A stretch of DNA of 64,000 nt from Ruminococcus sp. (lineage in GTDB: Bacteria; Bacillota; Clostridia; Oscillospirales; Ruminococcaceae), in the NCBI RefSeq assembly GCF_019417665.1, contig NZ_DXUU01000003.1:1-64000 (forward strand), written 5' to 3'. The translations under genes and the position numbers were made by a program. Below the pieces are notes generated by a model. That model did no database searches. It saw only the letters and a program-made list of their open reading frames with translations, and had not been told where the DNA came from. This document shows positions 34,423-42,897 of this stretch, piece by piece (within the stretch, counting starts at the first letter, position 1; each line of letters begins with the position of its first letter).

Positions 34423-35460
34423 CTACAGCACCCGTTTCACATCACCCACTGCCGTCACGATCTCATACCCGGCAGATGCCACACGCTGTTCCAGACAATG
34501 ACGGCACTGGGCGGATTCCTCTCCGGTACAGATCTTGTCATCATAGAGAGAATACAACTGCCGCACCCGGACTGGCGAGAGATTTGGCATAACCACATTT
34601 GCACCGGATTTCAGCCCCAGTTCCCTGCCCTGAGAATGGATCGTCCCCAGGGCAGTAGTTGCCGGGATCAGCGCATAGGGAAACATCAGCCGCAGCACAG
34701 CGATCAGCCGCAAAGTCAGTGGCAGACTGCCGTTGGGTTTGTCCGCAAAAGGCGTATCCTTATGGGTAAGATACGGACCGATGCCGATCATATCCGGCTG
34801 CAATTCCTGTAAAAAACGCAGATCCGCCAACAGATGCGACGTAGTCTGAAAAGGTGACCCTACCATAAAGCCGGAGCCGATCTGATACCCGATCTCTTTT
34901 AAATCAAACAAGCAGCGTTTCCGATTTTTCAAGGACATGCTCTCCGGATGCAGCCGCCCGTAATGCGCCGCATCTGCCGTCTCATGGCGAAGCAAATAAC
35001 GGTTTGCGCCGGCGTGATAACAGGCAAGATAACTTTCACGGGAACGTTCCCCCATAGACAGGGTAATGGCACAATCCGGAAAGCGTTCCCGAATGGCAGA
35101 GACAATCTCACAAATAATCCGATCCGTGAAATACGGATCTTCACCGCCCTGAAGCACAAAGGTACGGAATCCCAGACCATAGCCTTCTGTACAGCAGGAC
35201 AAGATCTCTTCTTTGGTGAGACGATAGCGCACTGCCTTGGTGTTGCCCCGGCGTATGCCGCAGTAGTAGCAGTTATTTTTGCAGTAATTGGTGAATTCGA
35301 TCAACCCACGAATATAGACATCTGTGCCGTAATATCCTCTTCGCACCCGGTCTGCTTGGCGGAATAGTTCCGTATCATATGCGTCAGATTCCAGCAATTC
35401 CCGGAGAGATTCGTCCGGGAGATCACCAGTTGTCACAAGCTGCGAAATAAGACACTGCAT
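34423..35460 (-). CDS. hydE: [FeFe]-hydrogenase H-cluster maturase HydE (radical SAM)
   Basis: This encodes 345 residues. HydE takes part in building the diiron subcluster of [FeFe]-hydrogenase together with HydF and HydG. The radical SAM motif is FTNYCKNNCYYCGIRRGN, followed by TFVLQGGEDPYFTDRIICEI, MGERSRESYLACYHAGANRY, GYQIGSGFMVGSPFQTT and MIGIGPYLTHKDTPFAD, all typical of HydE rather than the closely related BioB, ThiH or PylB. The ATG at 35460 is seven bases after GGAAAGGGG. HydF, HydG and the hydrogenase itself are not in the window, so the maturation genes are scattered, as in several Clostridia. Transcribed divergently from the TPR gene. Confidence 0.9.
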   Translation of the reverse strand: MQCLISQLVTTGDLPDESLRELLESDAYDTELFRQADRVRRGYYGTDVYIRGLIEFTNYCKNNCYYCGIRRGNTKAVRYRLTKEEILSCCTEGYGLGFRTFVLQGGEDPYFTDRIICEIVSAIRERFPDCAITLSMGERSRESYLACYHAGANRYLLRHETADAAHYGRLHPESMSLKNRKRCLFDLKEIGYQIGSGFMVGSPFQTTSHLLADLRFLQELQPDMIGIGPYLTHKDTPFADKPNGSLPLTLRLIAVLRLMFPYALIPATTALGTIHSQGRELGLKSGANVVMPNLSPVRVRQLYSLYDDKICTGEESAQCRHCLEQRVASAGYEIVTAVGDVKRVL

Positions 35461-35623
35461 AATCATTCCCCTTTCCAAAGAGATAAAAATAAAAGAAAAA
35501 ATCATTGCAGGCGGCAGTGAAGTTTTTTGATCCAGCAATTTTTCAAATTAGATTTTTTGTTAACGCACTATTCTTATCCATCCTGCTCCTGAAATCATTT
35601 TCGTAAACCCGGACAAATTAGGG

Positions 35624-35652
35624 TTGCTTTTTTCTCAGAAATCTTGTATAAT
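35624..35652 (+). promoter_or_regulatory. Promoter of the TPR protein gene
   Basis: TTGCTT, 17 bases, TATAAT, 52 bases before the start; AAAGGAG lies eight bases before the ATG. The 244-base gap to hydE otherwise shows no clear feature. Confidence 0.8.
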
Positions 35653-35704
35653 AAAAACAAGAACATTTGCGGCAGCTGCCGTATGAAAACAAAGGAGTTA
35701 AACT

Positions 35705-36742
35705 ATGACCACAAATGAAATCATCGAAAAGATCCGGGACGGACTGACCGGAGAATACAGCGTGGATATTGTCTACCTGGAATCCCAGGCGGACAAGTAC
35801 CGCCCGACAAAAAACGGAAAGGAAATCGAAAGCGCCATCGCTGATCTGGCATATGAAATTATGCCCGAAGATAAACGTGCCATTCTCAACAAAATGATGT
35901 ACATCGACGGCAAGCGCCTGGATGTTGTCTTTGCCGAAGCACAAAAACTGATTCAGGAAAAGAAAATCGAAGAATCCTTCCGCCTGACCGAAGCACTCTA
36001 TACCAAGATCCGTATGAATTATCGCGAAACAGAAAGCGAAGTCTATCTGAGCATGCGCAATACGCTGGAGCACCAGCTCTATCTCTATTTCTATCGCCCG
36101 TCCAAAAAACTAGTACGACCAGTATTCGACCTGTCTCAGATGGTGCTGCTCCACGGCTACAATCTCCTGGAGTTAAAACGTCCGGAAGAAGCAGCACGTG
36201 TTATCAACGATGCCATCCGCTATAATCCTATGAATACGGACGCATATTTCGAACTGGCAGAGTGCTACAAAGCCATGCACGACCCGGATCAGCTGCTCTC
36301 TGTCATCAAGGAGACGCTGGAAGTCGCTGTCACACCGGTACAGATCTCCCGGTGCTACTGCAATTTGGGCTTCTACTGCGTGGAAGTGAAGGATTACGAC
36401 CGGGCTGTTTGCTTCTACTATGAGAGCCTGATCTATGCAGATCACCCCTTTGTTGCGGCAGAACTGCACCATATCCACACCATTACCCAGAAGAAGATCG
36501 TTCCGCCCACACGTGAAGAGGTCAATGCGGCATTTGAACACTATGGCATGAAGCCCGGTGCTAATCAGGATGTGGTAGGCGTTATCACCGCACTTGCCAA
36601 GGAAGCTGTGGAGAATAAGGATCTCCCGGCGATCCGGTTCTATTTGCACATGCAGTACGGTCTGACAAACGATCCTGAGATCAAAGAAATGATGGATCGT
36701 TATGACCTGCTGGCAAAGGAACGCAGCGGAAAACAAGCATAA
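35705..36742 (+). CDS. TPR-repeat protein, unknown function
   Basis: This 345-residue soluble protein is built largely of helices. Tetratricopeptide-like units are visible near residues 150-260: ARVINDAIRYNPMNTDAYFE, LAECYKAMHDPDQLL, RCYCNLGFYCVEVKDYDRAV and FYYESLIYADH. The N-terminal 110 residues (MTTNEIIEKIRDGLTGEYSV onward) do not match a family I know. It has its own promoter and terminator and is therefore a single-gene unit. TPR units usually bind other proteins; no partner is suggested by the neighbours. Confidence 0.75.
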   Translation: MTTNEIIEKIRDGLTGEYSVDIVYLESQADKYRPTKNGKEIESAIADLAYEIMPEDKRAILNKMMYIDGKRLDVVFAEAQKLIQEKKIEESFRLTEALYTKIRMNYRETESEVYLSMRNTLEHQLYLYFYRPSKKLVRPVFDLSQMVLLHGYNLLELKRPEEAARVINDAIRYNPMNTDAYFELAECYKAMHDPDQLLSVIKETLEVAVTPVQISRCYCNLGFYCVEVKDYDRAVCFYYESLIYADHPFVAAELHHIHTITQKKIVPPTREEVNAAFEHYGMKPGANQDVVGVITALAKEAVENKDLPAIRFYLHMQYGLTNDPEIKEMMDRYDLLAKERSGKQA

Positions 36743-36764
36743 AAACAGCAATATATTAGAATAG

Positions 36765-36791
36765 ACGGGCAGCTGAGGCTGTCCGTTTTTT
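36765..36791 (+). terminator. Terminator of the TPR gene
   Basis: ACGGGCAGC and GCTGTCCGT form a nine-pair stem with loop TGA, followed by TTTTT. It lies between two converging genes. Confidence 0.9.
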
Positions 36792-36793
36792 GA

Positions 36794-37789
36794 TTATCCT
36801 TCTGAGTCAGATTCTTCCGGTATATCATCATACATATGACAGACCTGGCGTATTTTTTCTGCAAAATCCCGGCGCACCGATTCCGGAGACAGAATCTCCA
36901 CTGTACTGCCGTACTTCATGATCCAACGGTAAAAGCCATAGCTGATACCGATCTTTGCCCGAACGATGACATAATCCGGATGGGACAGATCATCACGAAT
37001 ACTAGCGTAATTTCCCAGCTGTTCCAGCATATCATCCAGCAGTTCCCGACTCACACGCAGCCTGATATTTTCATAGCGTTCCGGTTCAAAGATATCTACC
37101 ACCGCCCCTTCCCGTTTCGGCAGTTCCAGGCAAACTTCTGCCTTTTCGCCGGCAGTGATATTTTTCATGCGGTCTACCCGATAGGTACGCACCTGCCCGG
37201 TCTCTTCACTGACACATTTCAAATAAAATCGCTCATTGAAATAGACCACACGGCAAGGGATTAGCTCTCGTTTTTTATCATAATAGACCATTTGCTTCTG
37301 GGTGTTGTATTTTCCGTAAGCAAAATTGATCTTCTGGTGTTCCGCCAGGATCTGATAGATCCGCTCCAGATTTTCCAGCAGATCCAGAGACGGCGGCGTC
37401 ACTTCACTGATGGTGATACGTCCAATGAGTTTCCGTACTTCCGCCTGGGAGCACAAACCCTCGAATTTACGGAACAAGCGCTGTTTCTGCTCTGCTGACA
37501 GGAACTTGTTAATAGAAACAGAATCCGCCAGAAAGCGGATCTCATTGAACGTAAATCCCCGGCTCGGCATCCGGTAATAATAGGTATTGTGCGGACCTCT
37601 CTCGATCTCGATCTGATTTCCGGCAAGGATCAGGCTGTCAATATCCCGCCGGATGCTCAGGGGAGAAATGCTGCCCACATTGGTCTGGGCTGCCAGATAT
37701 GTCTGGATCTCCTTGACCGTAGCGCTTTTTTCATCGTCTGTATATCGGCTGAGAAATTCCAGTATATGTATGATTCGTTCCCGTTCCAT
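36794..37789 (-). CDS. WYL-domain transcriptional regulator
   Basis: This 331-residue protein has an N-terminal helix-turn-helix of the DeoR/HTH_11 sort (TVKEIQTYLAAQ, then SPLSIRRDIDSLILAG) and a WYL domain (about residues 135-210, INFAYGKYNTQKQMVYYDKK, ELIPCRVVYFNERFYLKCVS, RTYRVDRMKNI) followed by the C-terminal WCX-like extension. WYL domains sense nucleic acids or nucleotides in defence and repair regulators. The ATG at 37789 lies five bases after GGAGG. It is divergent from nothing and lies next to mutY on the same strand, so a DNA-damage role is possible but not shown. Confidence 0.88.
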   Translation of the reverse strand: MERERIIHILEFLSRYTDDEKSATVKEIQTYLAAQTNVGSISPLSIRRDIDSLILAGNQIEIERGPHNTYYYRMPSRGFTFNEIRFLADSVSINKFLSAEQKQRLFRKFEGLCSQAEVRKLIGRITISEVTPPSLDLLENLERIYQILAEHQKINFAYGKYNTQKQMVYYDKKRELIPCRVVYFNERFYLKCVSEETGQVRTYRVDRMKNITAGEKAEVCLELPKREGAVVDIFEPERYENIRLRVSRELLDDMLEQLGNYASIRDDLSHPDYVIVRAKIGISYGFYRWIMKYGSTVEILSPESVRRDFAEKIRQVCHMYDDIPEESDSEG

Positions 37790-37888
37790 AACGCCTCCAT
37801 GCAATGGGCTTTTTTCATTGTACTATATCACCGTTTTATATACATGATACCTTTAAGGCAACACCGCACAAAAAAACGCTCTTCAACA

Positions 37889-39529
37889 TTATTCCTCCCG
37901 GAAAAATTGCCGGAATGCCGTGGGCAGAGAGATCTCCTCTGCAATCTTCTGTGCAGAAAGCCAGACAAACTGCTCATCCTGTCGGGCACAGGTCAGATAA
38001 ACTCCGTACATCTCCCACTCCACATGGGTAAAAATATGCCGCCGCTCTACTGTTTGCAACAGATCCTGAGGTTGGCAGCGCCATGCACTGACCTGTGCGA
38101 TCGCCTCCTCTGCGGTGCAGATACCCGGAATATTGGGGTATTCCCACAAACCATGGAGAAGTCCCTTTGCACCGCGTTTCCGAACCGCATATTTCCCATC
38201 ACAGCACAGTACAAATACAGTATATTGTTCCATCTTCCGAGGCTTTTTTGCCGTTCTCTGGGGCAGACGCATGACATCGTTATTTTTCCGTGCCGTGCAT
38301 AGCGCTGCCAATGGGCATTCTCCGCAAAGAGGCTGACCATTGGGCAGGCAGACTGTAGCACCCAGTTCCATGAGTGCTTGAGTCAGCATGCCGCAGCTGC
38401 CTGGGTGAGACTGGTATACTTCCGCAAGATTCTTAGTCACTGCCTCTTTTTGCTCTGTGCGGTCGATCTCGCAGAAGTTGTCTGTCACCCGTGCTGCTAC
38501 CCGGAGGACATTGCCATCCACCGCCGGCGTAGGCAATTCATAACAGATAGAACAAATTGCACCAGCTGTATAACCTCCTATACCTGGCAGACTGCGCACT
38601 TCCTCCCAGGCAGACGGAAAGATGCCGTTGTATTTTTCCACGATCTCCCCTGCGGCTTTGCGCAGATTGGCGGCTCTGCTGTAATAGCCCAGACCTTCCC
38701 AGCATTTATTGACCTGATCCTGCGTCGCTGCCGCAAGGGCATGAACATCCGGGAACACTTCCAAAAAACGCTGATAGTAGGACTTCACTGCCTCTACACG
38801 AGTCTGTTGCAGCATAATTTCCGACAGCCAGATATAATATGGCTCCCTGTCATGCCGCCAGGGCAGATCTCTTGCATGGGATGGATACCAAGCCAAAAGC
38901 GGTTCTGCCAGTGCAGCCATCACCTGCTTTTGCCGTGCAGCACAGGCACGCATCCGTGCAATCACCTTTTCATAGACTGGGAGCATATGTGGTTCCCGAC
39001 AGACCTGCGTCAACTGTTCCACCGGGATCCAACGGACATCCTGATTTTCGTCCGGCTTTACAGAAAGTATTTCCTTGGGATCGGCGATCAGTCCGTATGT
39101 TACATTATAGTGCACATGCGCCGGCACTTCAGCGCCGTTTTTCACATGTGCTCTTACCGGCAGCACATCCAGAGACAGAATTACACCAGACAGTGGAAAA
39201 GGTTTCCGAACCCCCGTTTCCTCCTTCGCTTCCCGAACAGCTGTCCACAAGAAATCCGCAGAACCGTCTGCATGTCCCCCTGTCCAGGCAAAGGAATCAT
39301 AAATATTATGGTACACCATCAGTACCGCATCCAGCGCCGGATTCATGACAAAACCGGAACAAGTCACATGACCTGCATTTCTGGAACGATACAAGATCTG
39401 CCCGCCGTCAGTTTCTGCCGCCTTGCATATTTCCTCATAGTCTGCCTGTTCCTGTGCATCCTGTGGAACATATGCGGCAAGACGTTCTTTCCAATCTGAC
39501 ACGTCCATTTCCTGCATCACATTTCTCAT
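37889..39529 (-). CDS. mutY: Nudix hydrolase-MutY fusion, adenine DNA glycosylase
   Basis: This encodes 546 residues, about 200 more than an ordinary MutY. Residues 1 to about 200 form a Nudix domain (DSFAWTGGHADGSADFLWTA, REAKEETGV); the first Glu of the Nudix box is Ala here but the REXXEE core is intact. Residues about 205-430 are the glycosylase: LPWRHDREPYYIWLSEIMLQ, the helix-hairpin-helix VRSLPGIGGYTAGAICSICY with catalytic Asp in PAVDGNVLRV, and the [4Fe-4S] loop CLPNGQPLCGECPLAALC. The C-terminal domain is the usual Nudix-like 8-oxoG recognition part. Function: removal of A opposite 8-oxoG; the extra Nudix part may clean oxidised nucleotides. The ATG at 39529 lies nine bases after AAAGGAG. 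Confidence 0.93.
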   Translation of the reverse strand: MRNVMQEMDVSDWKERLAAYVPQDAQEQADYEEICKAAETDGGQILYRSRNAGHVTCSGFVMNPALDAVLMVYHNIYDSFAWTGGHADGSADFLWTAVREAKEETGVRKPFPLSGVILSLDVLPVRAHVKNGAEVPAHVHYNVTYGLIADPKEILSVKPDENQDVRWIPVEQLTQVCREPHMLPVYEKVIARMRACAARQKQVMAALAEPLLAWYPSHARDLPWRHDREPYYIWLSEIMLQQTRVEAVKSYYQRFLEVFPDVHALAAATQDQVNKCWEGLGYYSRAANLRKAAGEIVEKYNGIFPSAWEEVRSLPGIGGYTAGAICSICYELPTPAVDGNVLRVAARVTDNFCEIDRTEQKEAVTKNLAEVYQSHPGSCGMLTQALMELGATVCLPNGQPLCGECPLAALCTARKNNDVMRLPQRTAKKPRKMEQYTVFVLCCDGKYAVRKRGAKGLLHGLWEYPNIPGICTAEEAIAQVSAWRCQPQDLLQTVERRHIFTHVEWEMYGVYLTCARQDEQFVWLSAQKIAEEISLPTAFRQFFREE

Positions 39530-39613
39530 GAACTCCATCTCCTTTCTCTAAAGGGTATCTCTAAAAAATTTAATATGTTGAATTAACACATTTCCTTTTC
39601 CGCTTCAACGCCC

Positions 39614-39642
39614 TTGCATTTTTGCACAAATCGTGTTATACT
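39614..39642 (+). promoter_or_regulatory. Promoter of the lipid kinase gene
   Basis: TTGCAT, 17 bases, TATACT, ahead of AAAGGAGG and a TTG start. It lies in the 148-base gap between divergent mutY and the kinase gene. Confidence 0.85.
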
Positions 39643-39677
39643 AAAAGTACCATAGAAATGACAAAGGAGGTTATTTT

Positions 39678-40700
39678 TTGAAACAGCTTTACTTTATCTG
39701 CAACCTGCATTCCGGCAGAGCTTCTGTCGGTTCTCATCTCGCTATGATTGTAGACCGTTTCACAGCTGCCGGATTCCAGGTCACAGTGCATCCCACACAA
39801 AAACGCGGCGATGCCACAATATGTGCAAAAGAAGCCTGCGACGCCGGGTGTTATGAGATCCTCGTCTGCTCCGGCGGCGACGGCACGCTGAATGAAGTGA
39901 TCCAGGGCTGTATGGCAAGCGAGACCCCTTGTCCCATCGGCTATATTCCATTCGGTTCTACCAACGACTTCGCACGTGGTCTGGGCATTCCAAAAGATCC
40001 CGAAGCTGCTGTAGACTGCATCATCAACGGTAAACCCATGCGATGTGACATCGGCAGCTTCAATGATAAATATTTCACCTATGTTGCGGCATTCGGCGCA
40101 CTGACGGAGATCTCATATCAGACATCTCAGCAATTCAAAAATGTCCTGGGGCATGCTGCCTATATTCTCAATGCGATCTCCAAACTGCCGAAGATCCGCT
40201 CTTGCCGGATGCACATCGAACATGACGGCGGCGTCATTGAAGATGAGTTTCTCTACGGCATGGTAACAAACTCTTCCTCCGTGGCAAAATTTCTGGCGCT
40301 TTCCGATGTCCGCTGGGATGACGGTCTCTTCGAAGTAACGCTGATTCACAAGCCGTCCAATCTGATCGAATTTCACCAGCTCATTGCGGCATTTTCCAAG
40401 ATCCAACTGGGACTGGCAAAGCAGTATCTCCACTACTTTCGGACGTCCCACCTGACGGTGACCAATCTGGACGACGAACCGGTCTCCTGGACCATTGACG
40501 GAGAATACGGCGGCACAGAACGTGTGAACCAGATCGTCAACAACCATCAGGCCATTTCCTTCTGCGTGGATCCCGCCTGCCGGGAACAGGCAGAAGAAGC
40601 GCCGGATTCCGGCTTTGCAGTAGTAATGCCGCCGCCGGAAGAAATGAACAGCCAGGAACTGCCGCAGAAGCCAAGGCTCGCCGAGGGTAACGAACTGTAA
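39678..40700 (+). CDS. Diacylglycerol kinase family lipid kinase
   Basis: This 340-residue protein has the DAGK catalytic motif LVCSGGDGTLNEVIQGCMAS and GYIPFGSTNDFARGLGIPKD, and the second-domain segment WTIDGEYGG. Members phosphorylate diacylglycerol or related lipids with ATP and recycle lipids released during wall-polymer synthesis. The start is TTG with AAAGGAGG seven bases ahead; the reading frame begins KQLYFICNLHSGRASVG, the normal family start. The last 40 residues are an extra Pro/Glu-rich tail. Single gene with its own promoter. Confidence 0.9.
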   Translation: MKQLYFICNLHSGRASVGSHLAMIVDRFTAAGFQVTVHPTQKRGDATICAKEACDAGCYEILVCSGGDGTLNEVIQGCMASETPCPIGYIPFGSTNDFARGLGIPKDPEAAVDCIINGKPMRCDIGSFNDKYFTYVAAFGALTEISYQTSQQFKNVLGHAAYILNAISKLPKIRSCRMHIEHDGGVIEDEFLYGMVTNSSSVAKFLALSDVRWDDGLFEVTLIHKPSNLIEFHQLIAAFSKIQLGLAKQYLHYFRTSHLTVTNLDDEPVSWTIDGEYGGTERVNQIVNNHQAISFCVDPACREQAEEAPDSGFAVVMPPPEEMNSQELPQKPRLAEGNEL

Positions 40701-40714
40701 TTCTCAGAAGCAAT

Positions 40715-41098
40715 CTACAGAAGATTTCGCAGCCAAAACAAAGCCGGCTGACCGGGATTTTCAAACTCATAGACATCTGGATCGACTGGCGTGGGCACAA
40801 GATCTGACTCCTGGTATAGCATCATCAGAATCCCCAGAAAACAAATCACCCAGTATATGGTGGCAACAAAACCCACGCAGACCCCGATGATGCCAAGTAC
40901 CATGCCGATTATGGTGATATGCCGGCTGCTGTATGGCTGTTTTCTGGCTTTTGCAGCATAAACGATAGCCGCAATACCCATTCCCACAGGGATCAGCGGC
41001 AGCTGGCAGAATAAAAAAGAAACTGCCCCGAAGATCAATGCTCGTACGTCATAGTGATGCTGAGATTCCGGCAACTGCCAGTACGAATTCGGCTGCAT
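40715..41098 (-). CDS. DUF4190-like membrane protein
   Basis: This 127-residue protein has two strong transmembrane regions (about residues 22-48 and 61-92) separated by a short basic loop (AAKARKQPYSSRH), a pattern typical of DUF4190 proteins (LIFGAVSFLFCQLPLIPVGM, ITIIGMVLGIIGVCVGFVAT). Function of the family is unknown. The ATG at 41098 lies eight bases after GGAGG and a strong promoter precedes it. It converges with the kinase gene, 14 bases apart. Confidence 0.7.
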   Translation of the reverse strand: MQPNSYWQLPESQHHYDVRALIFGAVSFLFCQLPLIPVGMGIAAIVYAAKARKQPYSSRHITIIGMVLGIIGVCVGFVATIYWVICFLGILMMLYQESDLVPTPVDPDVYEFENPGQPALFWLRNLL

Positions 41099-41133
41099 AC
41101 GCAATTCCTCCACGTAATAAGATAACAGTAAGT

Positions 41134-41162
41134 ATCATAACAGAGTTTCGACAATTTGTCAA
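41134..41162 (-). promoter_or_regulatory. Promoter of the DUF4190-like gene
   Basis: Read leftwards: TTGACA, 17 bases, TATGAT, about 36 bases before the start codon. Confidence 0.85.
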
Positions 41163-41223
41163 GCAGACGGTTTTTATTGTCAAAAACGATTTTTGTTGTT
41201 TTATCTTATTGAGATCATATCAA

Positions 41224-41305
41224 TGTAGGGGCGAACTTTGCTCGCCCATTGAGTAATTTTCGGAATTCTGCGAGTGAACGCAGTCTGTCCCTACAATTTC
41301 CAGCC
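41224..41305. repeat. Diverged REP-like palindrome before the uridine phosphorylase gene
   Basis: TGTAGGGGCGAACTTTGCTC at 41224 continues to CGCCC and is itself a hairpin; about 55 bases on, a weaker inverted partner ends in GTCCCTACA. The same unit recurs between valS and folC. The rest of the gap 41099-41372 shows no gene. Confidence 0.6.
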
Positions 41306-41372
41306 TTTCTACGCTTCATTGCAATTTGCATGATGCACCATAATTTACACATTATGCTTAGGAGGATCAATC

Positions 41373-42155
41373 ATGTCTGAACGTCAATTCCACATTCAAT
41401 GCGCTCCTGGTGAAGTGGGACAGTATGTCTTTCTTCCCGGAGATCCCGGACGGACGGCAATGATCGCAGGCTATCTGACAGATGCACGAAAAATTGCCCG
41501 GAACCGGGAATTTACTACCTATACCGGAAAAATCGGCGATACGCCTGTCAGCGTCACTTCCACCGGGATCGGCGGTCCATCTGCCGCCATTGCTATGGAA
41601 GAACTGGCTGCACTGGGCGCTCATACTTTCATCCGCATTGGCACCTGCGGCGGTATGCAGCCAGAACTGATGCCGGGATCGCTCATCATTCCCACCGGCG
41701 CCATCCGCATGGAAGGCACCACACAGGAATATCTGCCCCTCGCTTTTCCGGCAGTACCCGACTTTTCCCTGACGCAGCATTTGGCATGCGCTGCCCAGTC
41801 CCTTGCATATCCTTATCACACCGGCGTAGTACAGTGCAAGGATTCCTTCTATGGACAGCACGACCCGGAGTCTATGCCCATCTGCCATACTCTGCTGGAT
41901 CACTGGCAGGCATGGAAAGCGGCAGGCGCTCTGGCATCCGAAATGGAATCCGCCGCACTGTTTATTGTAGCTGCTGCCCGGCATGTCCGCTGTGCCACAG
42001 TGCTCCAGATGCTGTGGAATCAGGAACGGGAACAGGTCATACGGGATGATGCCCATGCCGAAAACGACATGACGCATGCAGTGGAAACTGCGGTGCACGC
42101 CATGACGGCAGCCATCGAGGAAGATCTAAGGCAGCACTGTATAAAGAATGCCTGA
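41373..42155 (+). CDS. udp: Uridine phosphorylase
   Basis: This 260-residue enzyme should split uridine with phosphate to uracil and ribose 1-phosphate for nucleoside salvage. Motifs of the Udp/DeoD family: VFLPGDPGRTAMIAGYL, VTSTGIGGPSAAIAMEEL, FIRIGTCGGMQ and ALASEMESAALFIVAAAR. GGAGG lies seven bases before the ATG. Specificity for uridine over other nucleosides is a family-level inference. The two-component genes follow in the same direction after 52 bases and may be cotranscribed. Confidence 0.88.
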   Translation: MSERQFHIQCAPGEVGQYVFLPGDPGRTAMIAGYLTDARKIARNREFTTYTGKIGDTPVSVTSTGIGGPSAAIAMEELAALGAHTFIRIGTCGGMQPELMPGSLIIPTGAIRMEGTTQEYLPLAFPAVPDFSLTQHLACAAQSLAYPYHTGVVQCKDSFYGQHDPESMPICHTLLDHWQAWKAAGALASEMESAALFIVAAARHVRCATVLQMLWNQEREQVIRDDAHAENDMTHAVETAVHAMTAAIEEDLRQHCIKNA

Positions 42156-42207
42156 CGGCTTTTGCGATATTGCCCTAACAGAAGTTACAAGAAAGAGGAC
42201 GAGAATC

Positions 42208-42894
42208 TTGGCAAATATATTTTGTGTTGAAGATGACAACGGCATACGAGAACTGATCACCTGCGCATTGCAGTCCGGCGGCTACACGGCGGAGGGTTTT
42301 TCCAACGGCAAAGCTTTTTTCCAGCGAATGCAGACGGCTTCACCATCATTGATCCTACTGGATATCATGCTCCCCGACGAGGACGGCATTTCCATCTTAA
42401 AGCGTCTGAAATCCGAAACGGTGACACAGAATATCCCCGTAATCATGCTCTCTGCAAAGTCCACGGAGATCGACAAAGTGACCGGACTGGAAAACGGTGC
42501 TGATGATTACATCACAAAACCTTTCGGCATTATGGAACTGTTGTCCCGTATCAAGGCGGTCCTGCGCCGCAGCCATCCGGCAGAGCCAGAACAGCCCCAT
42601 GTTCTGACTCTCCAGAAGCTTGTCATTGACTTGGATCAGCGCATGGTGAACTTCTGTGACACAGAGATCTCCTTGACATACAAAGAATTTGAACTGCTGT
42701 CTTATCTGGTACGAAACCGAGGCACGGCGATCTCCAGGAACCGACTCTTAGAACAGGTCTGGGGCTTTCAGTACGAAGGGGAAACACGCACAGTAGATGC
42801 ACATATCAAAACACTGCGGCAAAAATTGGATGCTGCTGGATGTCAGAATTTCATTCATACGATTCGAGGATATGGGTATAAGATCGGAGGATAA
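42208..42894 (+). CDS. PhoB/OmpR-family response regulator
   Basis: This 228-residue regulator has a receiver domain with the acidic pair in FCVEDDNG, the phospho-acceptor Asp52 in LILLDIMLPDEDG and the Lys in GADDYITKPFG, then an OmpR-type winged helix (YKEFELLSYLVRNRGTAISR, RTVDAHIKTLRQKL, IHTIRGYGYKI). The start is TTG at 42208, chosen because AGAGG lies nine bases before it and the receiver begins at once; the ATG frame upstream adds 20 residues that overlap the end of udp. The kinase follows after three bases. Confidence 0.92.
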   Translation: MANIFCVEDDNGIRELITCALQSGGYTAEGFSNGKAFFQRMQTASPSLILLDIMLPDEDGISILKRLKSETVTQNIPVIMLSAKSTEIDKVTGLENGADDYITKPFGIMELLSRIKAVLRRSHPAEPEQPHVLTLQKLVIDLDQRMVNFCDTEISLTYKEFELLSYLVRNRGTAISRNRLLEQVWGFQYEGETRTVDAHIKTLRQKLDAAGCQNFIHTIRGYGYKIGG

Positions 42895-42897
42895 GAC

